A stretch of 64,000 nt of DNA, taken from NCBI RefSeq assembly GCF_002925905.1, contig NZ_PRDB01000032.1, forward strand, positions 1 to 64,000, in the 5' to 3' direction. This DNA comes from Klebsiella michiganensis (GTDB lineage Bacteria; Pseudomonadota; Gammaproteobacteria; Enterobacterales; Enterobacteriaceae). Position numbers and translations under genes: made by a program. Positions 1-11,566 of the stretch are shown piece after piece. The notes under the pieces were generated by a model. That model saw nothing but the letters and a program-made list of their open reading frames with translations, was not told where the DNA came from and did no database searches. How positions within the stretch are numbered: the stretch's first letter is position 1; each line of letters begins with the position of its first letter.

Positions 1-1
1 G

Positions 2-298
2 TTGGGATGTAAAGGACCATCTATGTTCCGTCAGGTTGTATTGCCTGCAGCAATGCCATCAATTTTCAATGGATTACGCATGGGGCATGCTATCGCCTGG
101 TTCTTGATTGTTGTTGGAGAAATGACCGGAGTACCTGAAGGACTGGGTGCGGCCATTATGGATGGCCGGATGCTTTCACGCACCGATGTGGTTATCGCGG
201 GTATGGTAGTCATCGGTCTCACAGGTTTTATCACCGATCGCCTTTTGGTAACACTCAATAATCGTTTACTCAAATGGAGTCCACAACACAATGCCTGA
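2..298 (+). CDS. ABC transporter permease, C-terminal part (TauC/SsuC/NrtB type)
   Basis: This is the last ~98 codons of an inner-membrane permease; the frame is open to the window edge, so the start lies outside. The cytoplasmic coupling loop typical of binding-protein-dependent permeases is visible (GCKGPSMFRQVVLPAAMPSI, then a GLR and a hydrophobic helix). The closest architecture is the taurine/sulfonate/nitrate/cyanate family. It overlaps the downstream ATPase gene by 8 bases, so the two are translationally coupled. Since allophanate hydrolase follows, a small nitrogen compound such as cyanurate, biuret or a ureide is the likely substrate (inference). The periplasmic binding protein would be encoded further left. 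Confidence 0.85.
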   Translation: MGCKGPSMFRQVVLPAAMPSIFNGLRMGHAIAWFLIVVGEMTGVPEGLGAAIMDGRMLSRTDVVIAGMVVIGLTGFITDRLLVTLNNRLLKWSPQHNA

Positions 299-1103
299 CA
301 CTATCACAGCCTTTGCCACCCCTTCTCAAAAAGGGATGCCCATCCTCGATATCGCAGGTGTAAGCAAAGTCTTCAGCCTGAATGGTCGTCCTATTCATGC
401 TCTGAAAGACGTGAATCTGCAGATTTGGAAGGGAGAGTTCATCTGTTTGATTGGCGCCTCGGGTTGCGGCAAGTCCACACTGTTACGCATTATGGGGGGA
501 TTCGAATCCGTATCCTCAGGTATGGCGCGTATGTATCGCACCCCGATTACCGAACCTGCATCAGAGCGGGGTATGGTTTTCCAGGATTATGGATTATTCC
601 CCTGGTTGACAGTGCGGCAAAACATTGCTTTCGGCCCTAAGCAGCGTGGACTATCCAAAGCCATGCTACGTGAGATTACCGATCGTTATTTGAATATGGT
701 CGGTCTCACAAAATTTGCAGATCACTTTCCAGGCCAACTCTCCGGCGGCATGAAACAACGAGTTTCCATTGCACGGGCATTAGCCAATGATTGCGAGGTC
801 TTGCTTATGGACGAACCCTTTGGTGCCCTTGATGCGTTAACCCGGGACGCCCTGCAGCAGGAACTACTTGAAATTTGGGAACGGACCCGACTTACCGTGG
901 TATTTGTTACTCATGCTGTAGAGGAGGCTGTCTTGCTGGCTGATCGCGTGGTGGTAATGACGGCCGGTCCTGGACGGGTAGAAACAGATTTTTGTGTGCC
1001 ACTCGACAGACCTCGTTGCATTACTGCGCCGGAGTTTAACGACGTGCGTCAGCAGTTAACCGAGATGTTAACAAGCCATGTGGTACACACCAAAGCAGTG
1101 TGA
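291..1103 (+). CDS. ABC transporter ATP-binding protein (TauB/SsuB/NrtD type)
   Basis: A 270-residue ATPase energising the permease just upstream. Walker A (GASGCGKST) lies at residues ~55-63, the Q-loop around [10 protein letters not shown] (~97-105), the ABC signature LSGGMKQR at ~150-157, Walker B (VLLMDE) at ~170-175 and the H-loop histidine in VTHAVEEA near 209. Length and motifs fit the nitrate/taurine/sulfonate importer ATPases. The ATG sits 8 bases inside the permease stop. Allophanate hydrolase begins 64 bases after the stop on the same strand, suggesting one operon and uptake of a urea- or triazine-derived nitrogen source. In Pseudomonas sp. ADP an ABC system is known to serve cyanurate uptake; the same substrate here is inference. 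Confidence 0.9.
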   Translation: MPDTITAFATPSQKGMPILDIAGVSKVFSLNGRPIHALKDVNLQIWKGEFICLIGASGCGKSTLLRIMGGFESVSSGMARMYRTPITEPASERGMVFQDYGLFPWLTVRQNIAFGPKQRGLSKAMLREITDRYLNMVGLTKFADHFPGQLSGGMKQRVSIARALANDCEVLLMDEPFGALDALTRDALQQELLEIWERTRLTVVFVTHAVEEAVLLADRVVVMTAGPGRVETDFCVPLDRPRCITAPEFNDVRQQLTEMLTSHVVHTKAV

Positions 1104-1167
1104 AAAGAAACGAGCTAAATACCAACAATCACCTTTTCTAGACTATAACGTTGGATATAACTGCAAT

Positions 1168-2982
1168 ATGAATTTGACAATTACACATTCTTTAATGACA
1201 TCTACCGTACTCGAACAGCAGGCTCCACTTAATCTGGCATCATTCAAACATGCATATGCATATTGTTCTGATCCAAAAGATGTTCTGCGCGAAATTTACC
1301 ACCGCATTGATATCGCTGGAACACATCCTGTATGGATTAGTCTGCTTCCACTAAATGTGGCCCTCGACATGCTAGAACAAGCTATGGCCCGAAAAGCCAG
1401 AGGTGAGGAGCTTCCGTTGTTTGGCATCCCATTCGGAGTGAAGGATAACATTGACGTTTTTGGGCTGCCTACAACGGCGGGTTGCCCTGAGTTCTCCTAT
1501 ATGCCTCAGAGCCATGCCTTTGTCGTAGAACAGTTGATTGCTGCTGGTGCTATTCCTATAGGAAAGACTAATCTGGATCAGTTTGCTACTGGGCTTAATG
1601 GGACTCGGTCGCCTTATGGGATCCCAACTTGTGTGTTTGATGAGCGCTACATATCGGGTGGCTCCAGTAGCGGGTCCGCGGTAGCAGTGGGCAGTGGTTT
1701 TGTACCATTTTCACTTGGCACTGACACGGCAGGATCTGGCCGGGTACCGGCTGCCTTCAATAATTTGGTAGGTATCAAACCGACAAAAGGTACCATATCA
1801 ACCAGAGGACTCGTCCCTGCTGCGAGAAGTCTGGATTGCATATCCATATTTGCGCACAGTGTAGATGATGCGCTGACTGTTGCACGTATCGCTTCCGCCT
1901 ACGATGCGGCTGACTCATTCTCACGGCAGGTTCAGTCATCCACCTGGACCGAAAGGAAGTGGCCAGCACGCTTTACCTTTGGAGTGCCGTCCGCATCACA
2001 ACTCAAGTTTTTTGATGACATGCAAGCTGAGGGGCTCTTCGAGGAGGCTATTCGTAAGCTGGAAAAGATGGGGGGGCAATGTGTACGTTTCGACTATACT
2101 CCATTCCAGGAAACGGCTGAACTGCTCTATAGCGGCCCTTGGGTGGCCGAGCGGCTTGCGGCCATCCAAAGTTTTACTGACGAACACCCTGGTGCGATCC
2201 ACCCGGTAGTGCGGGACATAATCCTGTCGGCCCAGGACATGAGCGCGGCTGACGCATTCCGGGGCAGCTACCGTCTCAGCGAGCTGAACCGGCGCACACA
2301 GGCTCTTTGGCAGCAGATCGATGTGATGTTGCTACCCACAGCTCCGACGATTTATACCGTTGAAGATATGTTAACCGATCCCGTGTGCTTGAACAGCAAT
2401 CTGGGCTTCTACACGAATTTCGTGAATTTAATGGATCTCTCAGCAATAGCCGTTCCGGCTGGCTTTCGTCCAGATGGGCTACCGTTCGGTATTACTTTCA
2501 TCGGCCAGGCATTCGAAGATGGTACGATCGCGAGCCTGGGTAAAGCATTTATGGCCAGGGACCGGGAGGAATCTCCGTGGGAGGCATTACAGGAAAGCGC
2601 TATCCGTATCGCTGTTGTGGGAGCTCATTTGTCTGGTCAGCCACTGAATCACCAGCTGACCGGCCGCGGTGGAACCCTGCATGCGACAACGAAAACATCC
2701 GCCGGTTATGCGCTGTATGCCATTAATGATTCCAATCCTCCAAAACCCGGTTTGCTCCGCGACAGGAATGCTGCAGGGTATATCGAAGTCGAGATCTGGG
2801 AACTGTCAGCAACTGCATTTGGCTATTTTGTTGCCGAGATACCTCCCCCCCTGGGAATAGGCACTCTGACACTGGAAGACGGCAGCCAGGCCAAAGGTTT
2901 TGTATGCGAACCTTACGCTATTGAACATGCAACCGACATTACTCACTACGGAGGCTGGAGAGCATATCTTGCCGATCAATAG
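1168..2982 (+). CDS. atzF: Allophanate hydrolase (AtzF-like)
   Basis: A 604-residue amidase-signature enzyme that hydrolyses allophanate to ammonia and carbon dioxide. The Lys-cis-Ser-Ser triad is visible: K92 in GVKDNID, S166 in GGSSSGS and S190 in DTAGSG. This is one residue off the AtzF triad (K91/S165/S189, from memory), which supports the ATG at 1168. An in-frame ATG at 1078 would add 30 residues inside the ATPase gene and has no support; 1195 is another alternative. The C-terminal ~150 residues ([20 protein letters not shown]-like end) match the AtzF accessory domain, so the protein is full length. No biotin carboxylase (urea amidolyase) is fused or adjacent. Function in the cyanurate/biuret pathway is therefore more likely than urea use. 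Confidence 0.93.
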   Translation: MNLTITHSLMTSTVLEQQAPLNLASFKHAYAYCSDPKDVLREIYHRIDIAGTHPVWISLLPLNVALDMLEQAMARKARGEELPLFGIPFGVKDNIDVFGLPTTAGCPEFSYMPQSHAFVVEQLIAAGAIPIGKTNLDQFATGLNGTRSPYGIPTCVFDERYISGGSSSGSAVAVGSGFVPFSLGTDTAGSGRVPAAFNNLVGIKPTKGTISTRGLVPAARSLDCISIFAHSVDDALTVARIASAYDAADSFSRQVQSSTWTERKWPARFTFGVPSASQLKFFDDMQAEGLFEEAIRKLEKMGGQCVRFDYTPFQETAELLYSGPWVAERLAAIQSFTDEHPGAIHPVVRDIILSAQDMSAADAFRGSYRLSELNRRTQALWQQIDVMLLPTAPTIYTVEDMLTDPVCLNSNLGFYTNFVNLMDLSAIAVPAGFRPDGLPFGITFIGQAFEDGTIASLGKAFMARDREESPWEALQESAIRIAVVGAHLSGQPLNHQLTGRGGTLHATTKTSAGYALYAINDSNPPKPGLLRDRNAAGYIEVEIWELSATAFGYFVAEIPPPLGIGTLTLEDGSQAKGFVCEPYAIEHATDITHYGGWRAYLADQ

Positions 2983-3018
2983 CATACATGTTTACATTAA
3001 AAATCAATTGTTTGAAAA

Positions 3019-4485
3019 ATGATGATGAGTAATCATCGCTATATAAACAACAATATCAAGACTGCTGATATCAAAGAACATGGGCAACTGGAGAAGGTTG
3101 AAACTGATGTTGCAGTCATTGGCGCAGGGACTGTCGGGCTTGCATCCTAAAGAGCAGCACGTGAGGCCAGAAAGCGCGTCGTAATTATTGAGGGCGGAGT
3201 TGGGGGCACTACCTGTGCACGTGTTGGATACATGCCTTCCAAGCTATTGATTTCCGCCCCAGAAGCGGCATACGAAGTTTGTTATACCACACCATTCGGT
3301 ATTCATATCGAGGGTGAAATTCGTATTAATGGACGGGAGGTCATGGCGCGGGTTTGGTCTGAACGTGATCGTTTTGTCGGCCGAGTACTAGGCCGAGCTG
3401 CAAGTATTCCTGCACAAGACAGATATACCGGATATGCGTGTTTTATCGATGATACAGTGCTGGCTATTGGTGATTATGCTACCGTCCAAGCCCATTCCGT
3501 CGTCATCGCAACGGGGTCAGGCCCTTACATTCCACCGGCATTACTTGTTTTCGGAGATCGTCTGGTTGTAAATGACGACGTATTCAACTGGGAAGACTTG
3601 CCGCATCGTATTGCCGTATTTGGTCCTGGAGTGATTGGGCTTGAAGTAGGACAGGCATTTGCTCGTTTAGGAGTACAGGTTCGTGTATTTGATGTACAGG
3701 AAGCTGTCGGTCTGTTAACTGATCCGATGGTTGTCGAACAAGTTAAGTTTGACCTTGGCGAGGAGTTCTACCTTCATCCAGATGCAACCATTCATGAGAT
3801 GAAGCTTGATGACAACGAGGCCGTAATTGTTTTCACCGAACTCGATGGTTCTGTCGTGACAGGACGATTCAACTATGTACTCGCATGTACAGGGAGAAAA
3901 TCCAATGTGGACTCACTGAATCTCGAAAACACCACCTTACAGCTTAATAAGCTGGGTATTCTAGTTTTCGATGCTAAGACCTTACAATGTGGTACCGCGC
4001 CTGTGTTTATCGCAGGAGATGCCAACAATATTCTCCTGTTGCTTCATGAGGCTGCTGATGAAGGGAAAATGGCTGGCCGGAACGCAGCACACTACCCAGA
4101 TATCGAAGTTTTACCAAGGCGGGCACCAATTAGCATCGTATCCGCTGACCCTCAGATCGCCATGGTAGGGCAGCGTTATGTGGATCAGGAACCAAGAAAT
4201 ATTGTCACGGAAGCAATGGATTTCACAGATCAAGGACGCAGCTGAGTTATGCTAAAAAACCGTGGAAGGATGCATATTTATGCTGATATTAAAACTGGTC
4301 TATTTCTTGGAGCTGAGTGGTCCGGACCAAGAGCAGAAAATATCGCTCATTTGCTGGCATGGACCTATCAGCAAGAACTCACTATTTCCAGAATGTTAGA
4401 AATACCTTTCAACCACCCAGTGGTCGAAGAAGAATTAGCGAATGCAATGCAGAATGCGGCACCTAAACTAAAAGTTTGTTTATAG
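3019..4485 (+). pseudogene. Dihydrolipoamide-dehydrogenase-like flavoprotein, decayed
   Basis: One reading frame runs from ATG 3019 to TAG 4483-4485 and encodes a whole class I pyridine nucleotide-disulfide oxidoreductase, but it is broken by TAA at 3148-3150 and TGA at 4243-4245. The first stop replaces an expected Tyr just after the FAD-binding GAGTVGLAS; the second sits where related proteins have Arg (GRS-stop-VMLKN, CGA to TGA). The redox-active site reads CARVGY instead of CARVGC, so the second catalytic cysteine is lost as well. NAD-binding (FGPGVIGLEVG) and second FAD (FIAGDAN) motifs remain. There is no frameshift, which points to recent decay by point mutation. The open part 3232-4245 may be annotated as a gene elsewhere. 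Confidence 0.88.
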
Positions 4486-4562
4486 TTTTAGTCGTGTTAT
4501 AAATTTAATTTGATTAATGATTAGCCATCTTAATGTAAGTAGTTTAATCGAGGAATAAAATC

Positions 4563-5060
4563 ATGATGAAAGTCGAAACAGCAATAAATTTAGCAAAATA
4601 CAGCAACTGGGCAGACCAAGTTTTATTTACTGCTATGAAATCACTTCCCGAAGGTGCTATTTATCAGAAAAGCAATACTCTCTTCAAGTCTATGGTTGGC
4701 ACGTTAAACCATAACTATGTTGTTGACCTTATTTGGAGAGCACATTTGCTTGGGGAAAAACATAATTTTTCAACACGACGAGATGTTCTACATCCAGTAT
4801 TTAATGATTTAATTGATGCGCAATCTCGGGTTAATCAATGGTATATCGATTGGGCAGGTGAACAGACCATTGAAACTTTTAGCGAATGTCTGAAATTTAA
4901 CTTCGTCTCCGGTCAATCTGGTGAGATGACCCGAGGTGACATGTTCCTGCATATCATTAATCATAAAACTTATCATCGCGGATGGGTTAGTCAGATGTTT
5001 TTTGAATATGAAATAAATCCTCCTGAGACAGACTTATGTGTGTTTTTATGTGATCAATGA
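4563..5060 (+). CDS. DinB family metal-binding protein
   Basis: A 165-residue protein of the DinB/YfiT-like four-helix-bundle superfamily. Three histidines fit the metal triad: H50 in GTLNHNYVVD, and H134 and H138 in HIINHKTYHRG near the C-terminus. The superfamily includes thiol transferases and hydrolases, but the substrate cannot be read from sequence. A GAGG ribosome binding site lies about nine bases before ATG 4563; ATG 4566 is an equally possible start. It stands alone between the decayed flavoprotein gene and IS26 and is more AT-rich than atzF. A link to cyanurate metabolism is not shown. Confidence 0.85.
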   Translation: MMKVETAINLAKYSNWADQVLFTAMKSLPEGAIYQKSNTLFKSMVGTLNHNYVVDLIWRAHLLGEKHNFSTRRDVLHPVFNDLIDAQSRVNQWYIDWAGEQTIETFSECLKFNFVSGQSGEMTRGDMFLHIINHKTYHRGWVSQMFFEYEINPPETDLCVFLCDQ

Positions 5061-5275
5061 TAGATGCCTGATGATTTCAAATGGTATAAATCACTTTTTC
5101 GATCCGAACATCGATATAACACTTTAACCCTGAGTAACGCTATTGTCGCGATAAAGGAAAATATGTATGCTAGAACAACAGCAACCGCATACATTCATAT
5201 CAGTGAGAATCAATTTATTTAAATTAACCTGGTATATGGGTAAGAATAAGGTTACCGTTTGAAGGTCGTTGAAAG

Positions 5276-6095
5276 GGCACTGTTGCAAATAGTCGGTGGT
5301 GATAAACTTATCATCCCCTTTTGCTGATGGAGCTGCACATGAACCCATTCAAAGGCCGGCATTTTCAGCGTGACATCATTCTGTGGGCCGTACGCTGGTA
5401 CTGCAAATACGGCATCAGTTACCGTGAGCTGCAGGAGATGCTGGCTGAACGCGGAGTGAATGTCGATCACTCCACGATTTACCGCTGGGTTCAGCGTTAT
5501 GCGCCTGAAATGGAAAAACGGCTGCGCTGGTACTGGCGTAACCCTTCCGATCTTTGCCCGTGGCACATGGATGAAACCTACGTGAAGGTCAATGGCCGCT
5601 GGGCGTATCTGTACCGGGCCGTCGACAGCCGGGGCCGCACTGTCGATTTTTATCTCTCCTCCCGTCGTAACAGCAAAGCTGCATACCGGTTTCTGGGTAA
5701 AATCCTCAACAACGTGAAGAAGTGGCAGATCCCGCGATTCATCAACACGGATAAAGCGCCCGCCTATGGTCGCGCGCTTGCTCTGCTCAAACGCGAAGGC
5801 CGGTGCCCGTCTGACGTTGAACACCGACAGATTAAGTACCGGAACAACGTGATTGAATGCGATCATGGCAAACTGAAACGGATAATCGGCGCCACGCTGG
5901 GATTTAAATCCATGAAGACGGCTTACGCCACCATCAAAGGTATTGAGGTGATGCGTGCATTACGCAAAGGCCAGGCCTCAGCATTTTATTATGGTGATCC
6001 CCTGGGCGAAATGCGCCTGGTAAGCAGAGTTTTTGAAATGTAAGGCCTTTGAATAAGACAAAAGGCTGCCTCATCGCTAACTTTGCAACAGTGCC
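5276..6095 (+). mobile_element. IS26, copy 1
   Basis: An exact 820-bp IS6-family element. The 14-bp terminal inverted repeats GGCACTGTTGCAAA and TTTGCAACAGTGCC lie at 5276-5289 and 6082-6095. The 8-bp flanks (GTTGAAAG left, TGATTCAA right) do not match each other or the flanks of copy 2, so this copy did not reach its present context by a simple insertion that is still intact. Copy 2 at 21337-22156 is in the opposite orientation. Confidence 0.98.
5339..6043 (+). CDS. tnpA26: IS26 transposase (IS6 family)
   Basis: A 234-residue DDE transposase starting at ATG 5339 (MNPFKGRHFQRD); an upstream in-frame ATG at 5321 would add six residues. An N-terminal helix-turn-helix (SYRELQEMLAERGV) precedes the catalytic domain, with D in WHMDETYVKV, D in FINTDKAPAYG and E in NNVIECDHGKLKR. 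It carries out copy-in and targeted conservative cointegration, which drives rearrangements in resistance plasmids. The protein is identical to that of copy 2. Confidence 0.97.
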   Translation: MNPFKGRHFQRDIILWAVRWYCKYGISYRELQEMLAERGVNVDHSTIYRWVQRYAPEMEKRLRWYWRNPSDLCPWHMDETYVKVNGRWAYLYRAVDSRGRTVDFYLSSRRNSKAAYRFLGKILNNVKKWQIPRFINTDKAPAYGRALALLKREGRCPSDVEHRQIKYRNNVIECDHGKLKRIIGATLGFKSMKTAYATIKGIEVMRALRKGQASAFYYGDPLGEMRLVSRVFEM

Positions 6096-6183
6096 TGATT
6101 CAAGTGTACAATAAAAATCCGTATTGAATATAAATGAAATTTAACATGTCAAACACAAATAAATATCAATATGATAAAGCTAA

Positions 6184-7378
<1,195 letters not shown>

Positions 7379-7536
7379 CTAACGCCGATCATCATGCAAA
7401 TCAGCTTAACAGGAACAAAGGAACCAGCGAACTAATAAGGGAAATAGCAAAAGCACAAGAAATACTGATAAGCAAAAAAAAACTAACCAGTATAAATGAT
7501 AGATTGCTCTACTTGTCAAATGGTGTTCTCTGGTGA

Positions 7537-8026
7537 ACACCATTACTTTATATCGTCCTAGCGCATCAGCTACAGGATAATATAAATAAGATATTTCAAT
7601 TAAAAATTACCAAACTAAAAATCCCTATGAATCTTTAAATATTGCAAATATTTTCGCCACCTTCGTTAATAGGCATTAACTACAATCAAAAATACAATGA
7701 GAATGAAACCATAATGAGCTCGGCTCCTCATGATTTGATATTAGTAATATGCTAAATTTTTATGATTTTATCGCTAGCTTCTTATGTTGGCCCTGAACAA
7801 CCCAAACAAATGCATATATACAACTGTAGCAATTTTTGCGTGATAACAGTCTAATACCTTAGAAACCACAAGAATTGCATAGAAAATATTTGCACTCTAA
7901 TAATATTATCAATTAATTTTATCAGGGAGTAAAAATAGATTTCGTTCACAGATACAGAGCAAGATCATAACATACCTTGTTCAACAGATTTACTGGGTAA
8001 AAATGAGGAAGACTTTTTATTCGAAC
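7537..8026. other. AT-rich gene-free stretch
   Basis: About 490 bases between the IS5-split gene and the LysR gene. Apart from the hairpin at its left end there is no supportable coding frame, tRNA or terminator with a T-run. It probably contains the 3' flank of the LysR gene, which is transcribed leftwards into it. Confidence 0.5.
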
Positions 8027-8929
8027 CTAACCATTCAGCCTGAATTTAATATCCGGACGCAGCCAGTATTCAAGGCACCAGCGGCCTGCCTCTCCCAAAC
8101 CATCCGTTTTCGCGGCCACAAATAACTGCGTCGCGTGCTTATGCTCAAGCATAGATTTCTTTATTAATCTACCATTGTTCAGTAGCGGCCTGGCTAAATG
8201 ATGGGGAAGGTATCCTATCGCAGTATTTCTTTTTATCAGCGAAATAGCGATTTCAAGATCGGGTACAAATACTGCTTTTTGTCCCTCAAGATGCCAGGCA
8301 TAAAGAGGGATAAAATTCGTCGCCGTATCCCGGATGCAAACAGCAGTATATTGGCGTAACTCTCTGTTTTCTAATGGGTGAATGTGAGTAGCTAGCGAAT
8401 GTTGCGGACCAACAACAAAATCCCAATCCATATAGCCAACATGTTCGCTTATTATTCCATCACTGGATGGCACGGAGTGAGGGGCGCCAACAACCACATC
8501 CGCACGATTGTGATAAATGGCGTCCCAGCAGCCGTTATAAACTTCAGTGTTTACTGTTAACTGCGTAAAGTCGAATGTTTTTTCAAATTCTGAAATAAAT
8601 TCTGAAATAATATTTTTAGGCACAATATTATTAAATGCTACCGTTAATTCTTGTTCAACCCCAGTATGGATTAATGTGGTATTACGACATAAAGAATCAA
8701 TATCGTTGAGAATGGGTTTACTGTGTTGAATAAAGTACTCCCCTGAAGGAGTTAGCCCGATGTTTCGTCCCTTACGCTCGAATAACTCCACGCCGAGGCT
8801 TTCTTCCAGCTTTTTTATTGTATAGCTTAACGCCGAAGGTACTTTATTGAGCTGTTCAGCGGCCGTTGCAATGCTCTGATAGTGTGCAACCAGATGAACT
8901 ATGCGCAATACTTCATCAGAAATGAACAT
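8027..8929 (-). CDS. LysR-family transcriptional regulator
   Basis: A 300-residue LysR regulator. The N-terminal winged helix-turn-helix is clear (HYQSIATAAEQLNKVPSALSYTIKKLEESLGVELFERKGRNIGLTPSG, roughly residues 15-65), followed by the substrate-binding effector domain. Overall pattern is close to AllS, the allantoin-pathway activator (S-Y-T/R-I-K-L-LEE...GV-LF). It lies just downstream of carbamate kinase on the same strand, about 250 bases away, and probably controls the catabolic operon at 9177-18105 in response to a pathway intermediate. The effector is unknown. Confidence 0.9.
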   Translation of the reverse strand: MFISDEVLRIVHLVAHYQSIATAAEQLNKVPSALSYTIKKLEESLGVELFERKGRNIGLTPSGEYFIQHSKPILNDIDSLCRNTTLIHTGVEQELTVAFNNIVPKNIISEFISEFEKTFDFTQLTVNTEVYNGCWDAIYHNRADVVVGAPHSVPSSDGIISEHVGYMDWDFVVGPQHSLATHIHPLENRELRQYTAVCIRDTATNFIPLYAWHLEGQKAVFVPDLEIAISLIKRNTAIGYLPHHLARPLLNNGRLIKKSMLEHKHATQLFVAAKTDGLGEAGRWCLEYWLRPDIKFRLNG

Positions 8930-9085
8930 CTCTATCTCCCTGTGTTGCTATCCCGGCAGTACCTCTGATTCTGATCGTCGCCTGTAAATCATAGATGATG
9001 GTGACACCTATAAACATAACACAAGGGATTTAGTTTGGAAAAAGCCAGCACCCGATAGCGTGACGCCAGGCTGCAAGGATTTGTC

Positions 9086-9112
9086 GCAGGAGCAAACTCT
9101 CCCCCCTCCTGC
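9086..9112 (-). terminator. Hairpin after carbamate kinase
   Basis: A 7-bp perfect stem (GCAGGAG/CTCCTGC) with a 13-base loop lies 65-90 bases beyond the carbamate kinase stop on the minus strand. There is no T-run, so an attenuator, processing site or chance hairpin is also possible. Confidence 0.3.
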
Positions 9113-9176
9113 TAACGCCGCGATTGTCATCAGCATGGATAGCAGCCGCGGCGGATTTAAGGGTTACCGCAGCGGA

Positions 9177-10139
9177 TTACTCCTCTCCAATCCAGGTGCC
9201 GGTTTTATGCTGCAAAGCCGCGTGAATGGCATTCGGACTGGTAATAAGTCCCTTCGCACTTCTCCCTTTCGACTGGCTACGCGACACAAAATCAACAATC
9301 GCTTCGACCTTGGGCTGCATACTTCCTTCACCAAATTGCCCTTCTTTGAGCAATTGTTGAGCCTCAGCGATAGTCAGGCTATTGATCCCCCGCTGCTCGG
9401 GCGTACCAAAGTTGACAGCAACCTGTTCAACCCCAGTGGATATCAGCAGTAATTCGGCATGGAGTTTATCTGCTATCAGGGCTGAGGCTAAATCCTTATC
9501 AACAACCGCCTCTACACCATGCAACATTCCATCACGATCGCGAACAACGGGAATACCGCCACCGCCACAGGCAATCACAATACAACCGTAACGCAATAAC
9601 TGAGCAATGGTTTCAAGCTCAATAATTTCCAGTGGCTGAGGTGATGGAACGGTACGTCTCCAGCCGCGCCCTGAGTCCTCCATGATTGTCCAGCCCAGCT
9701 CTTTCTGGCGCTGCATAGCGGTATGGCGATCCAGAAACGCGCCAATGGGTTTTGAGGGGTGGCTGAACGCGGCATCATCTTTATCGACAAGGGTTTGCGT
9801 CACTAGTGAGACTATAGGTTTGTGAATACCGCGCCGCTGCAGCTCATTTTTGAACGCTTTCTGGAACATATAACCAATCGCTCCCTGCGTATCACCCACC
9901 GCGTAGTCGAGGGGGACCGGAGAGACTTCCTCCCGGGATATTTCAGAACGACGCAGAATGAAGCCGACCTGTGGCCCGTTGCCATGAGTTAACAACATTT
10001 CCCAACCGACCTCGATCATATCGCAAAGATAGCGAACGGAATCAGTGACACACGCATACTGTTCATCAATACTATTACGCTTGTCATCGGCAATGAGCGC
10101 ATTTCCGCCCACGGCCACAACGGCTAAAGGTTTACTCAT
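9177..10139 (-). CDS. Carbamate kinase (ArcC/AllK/YahI type)
   Basis: A 320-residue amino-acid-kinase-fold enzyme that transfers phosphate from carbamoyl phosphate to ADP, giving ATP and carbamate. Visible landmarks are VVAVGGNAL at the N-terminus, LTHGNGPQVG (~48-57), EDSGRGWRRTVPSP (~155-168), ACGGGGIPV (~190-198), EAVVDKDLAS and the C-terminal GSMQPKVEA. Length is normal for the family. Its ATG overlaps the DUF1116 stop (ATGA), so production is coupled to the putative transcarbamylase subunits. No arginine deiminase or ornithine carbamoyltransferase is nearby, so the carbamoyl phosphate must come from another reaction. Confidence 0.96.
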   Translation of the reverse strand: MSKPLAVVAVGGNALIADDKRNSIDEQYACVTDSVRYLCDMIEVGWEMLLTHGNGPQVGFILRRSEISREEVSPVPLDYAVGDTQGAIGYMFQKAFKNELQRRGIHKPIVSLVTQTLVDKDDAAFSHPSKPIGAFLDRHTAMQRQKELGWTIMEDSGRGWRRTVPSPQPLEIIELETIAQLLRYGCIVIACGGGGIPVVRDRDGMLHGVEAVVDKDLASALIADKLHAELLLISTGVEQVAVNFGTPEQRGINSLTIAEAQQLLKEGQFGEGSMQPKVEAIVDFVSRSQSKGRSAKGLITSPNAIHAALQHKTGTWIGEE

Positions 10140-11557
10140 TCGGGATTCTCCTCAGTGAGCTTTTGCGCAAGAGCCCGAATCGCTGCACTAAAGCAGGCCA
10201 TCGGAGCCGTGGTGATTCCGGCGCCAATCTGGCCAACGCCGGCTTCCTTATGGGCGATACCGGTGTTGATAATCGGTAGTATGCTGCGATCGACAACTTT
10301 ACGCGCGTCGATACCGGCCGCGGTCGGTGAAAAGTTCAGGGCAGGTAGAGTAAACGCAGGGTTTGAGCCCACGGTAATAAACTGCATGCGTCGGCTATTT
10401 TCAGTTGCATCAGCGGGGGTCCCCCCCACAAATTTAACGATGGCCGGGGAAGATGCCATCGCAAAGCCGCCCACGCCTGCGGTTTCAGTAATGGCGCTAT
10501 CTCCCAGATCAGCCGCGGCGTCCTCTACGCTATAGCCAGGGAAAAATAACCCTTCTACCGGGTTGGCCGGCGCCTGGAACCACTGGTCACCAAGGCCCGA
10601 GAGCCGGATACCGAAGTTGACGCCATTTCGTGCCATAACAGTCACTAGCGAGCTGAATGGTACATTAGCGGCGGCATCCATCATCGACTTACTTGCCGCC
10701 ATAGAAAGATTCAGGAAGAAATGATCGTTACCAGAAATAAATGACACGACCTTCTGAAGCTGGACGTTCGGTAAGTTACATCTCAGCAGCACGGGAAATA
10801 AACGCTTAATTAGCAGCCCCGTCGCGGCGGCATTACGGTTATGTACCTCATCCCCCATATGCAACGCCTGAGCCATTATGGGTTTTAGTTCAAGCTCACC
10901 CAACTGGCACACCGCCGCTTTCATTACCGGGCCTAATTCCTGCGATATCCATGTTAAGCGCTCCAGGACCTCTTCATTGTTCGCCCCAAAGCGTAAAACT
11001 TTGCCCAGGCCTTCATTAAAGTTACTGAAGGCACGCTTGCCGTTAGTTTTATTTTCGATTACCCACAACGGCATCGAAGGACTAATAACGCCGGCCATAG
11101 GGCCAACGGCGTCGTAATGGTGGCACGGAGCAAGGGCAATTTCGCCATTAAGAACCAAACGAGATGCCACATCTTTACTTGCCGCCCAGCCTTCAAACAA
11201 TATTGCGCCGATAATGGCACCCTTGACCGGCCCGCACATCTCTTCCCAAGCGATAGGGGGACCGGCATGCAGAATTAATTTTTGTTCCGCCATTGCCGGA
11301 ATCGCCACAGCCGCGGTCAGGACATCCACTAATACCGGCTGAGCGTCAAGATAGCGCCCCATTGCCACCTGATTGGCGCGCTCCACGACGGGATGGTTAA
11401 TAAGCCCCGCGAGGGACAGCCCGGTAAAACGATCCCCTTCAGCGGGCGGCTGCCAGTTCAAAGGAGTGACCTCTCCCCCGGCTTGCCTGATATTATCGGC
11501 AAAACTGGCAAGGCCTTCGTTAATCACATTAAGTGACTGAGAAAATAATGAGTTCAT
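10136..11557 (-). CDS. DUF1116 protein (YahG/YlbE-like), putative transcarbamylase subunit
   Basis: A 473-residue DUF1116 protein aligning along its whole length with E. coli YahG from memory: MNSLFSQSLNVINEG at the start, ILHAGPPI.WE.M.GP..GA..GA..FEG (~95-125), ALHMGDEVHNRNAA (~225-240), VMARNGVNFGIR and SAITETAGVGGFAMA (~355-370). The related YlbE (AllG) is, to my knowledge, part of the oxamic transcarbamylase AllFGH. Spacing of 9 bases to the FdrA-like gene and a 4-base overlap with carbamate kinase put it in the centre of a tight operon. Its function here is inferred. Confidence 0.9.
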   Translation of the reverse strand: MNSLFSQSLNVINEGLASFADNIRQAGGEVTPLNWQPPAEGDRFTGLSLAGLINHPVVERANQVAMGRYLDAQPVLVDVLTAAVAIPAMAEQKLILHAGPPIAWEEMCGPVKGAIIGAILFEGWAASKDVASRLVLNGEIALAPCHHYDAVGPMAGVISPSMPLWVIENKTNGKRAFSNFNEGLGKVLRFGANNEEVLERLTWISQELGPVMKAAVCQLGELELKPIMAQALHMGDEVHNRNAAATGLLIKRLFPVLLRCNLPNVQLQKVVSFISGNDHFFLNLSMAASKSMMDAAANVPFSSLVTVMARNGVNFGIRLSGLGDQWFQAPANPVEGLFFPGYSVEDAAADLGDSAITETAGVGGFAMASSPAIVKFVGGTPADATENSRRMQFITVGSNPAFTLPALNFSPTAAGIDARKVVDRSILPIINTGIAHKEAGVGQIGAGITTAPMACFSAAIRALAQKLTEENPE

Positions 11558-11566
11558 ATCAGTTCC

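Noticed and set aside
5163..5259. Short frames in front of IS26 copy 1 (19 and 31 codons)
   Set aside because: Two overlapping short frames share one weak site and neither resembles a known protein.
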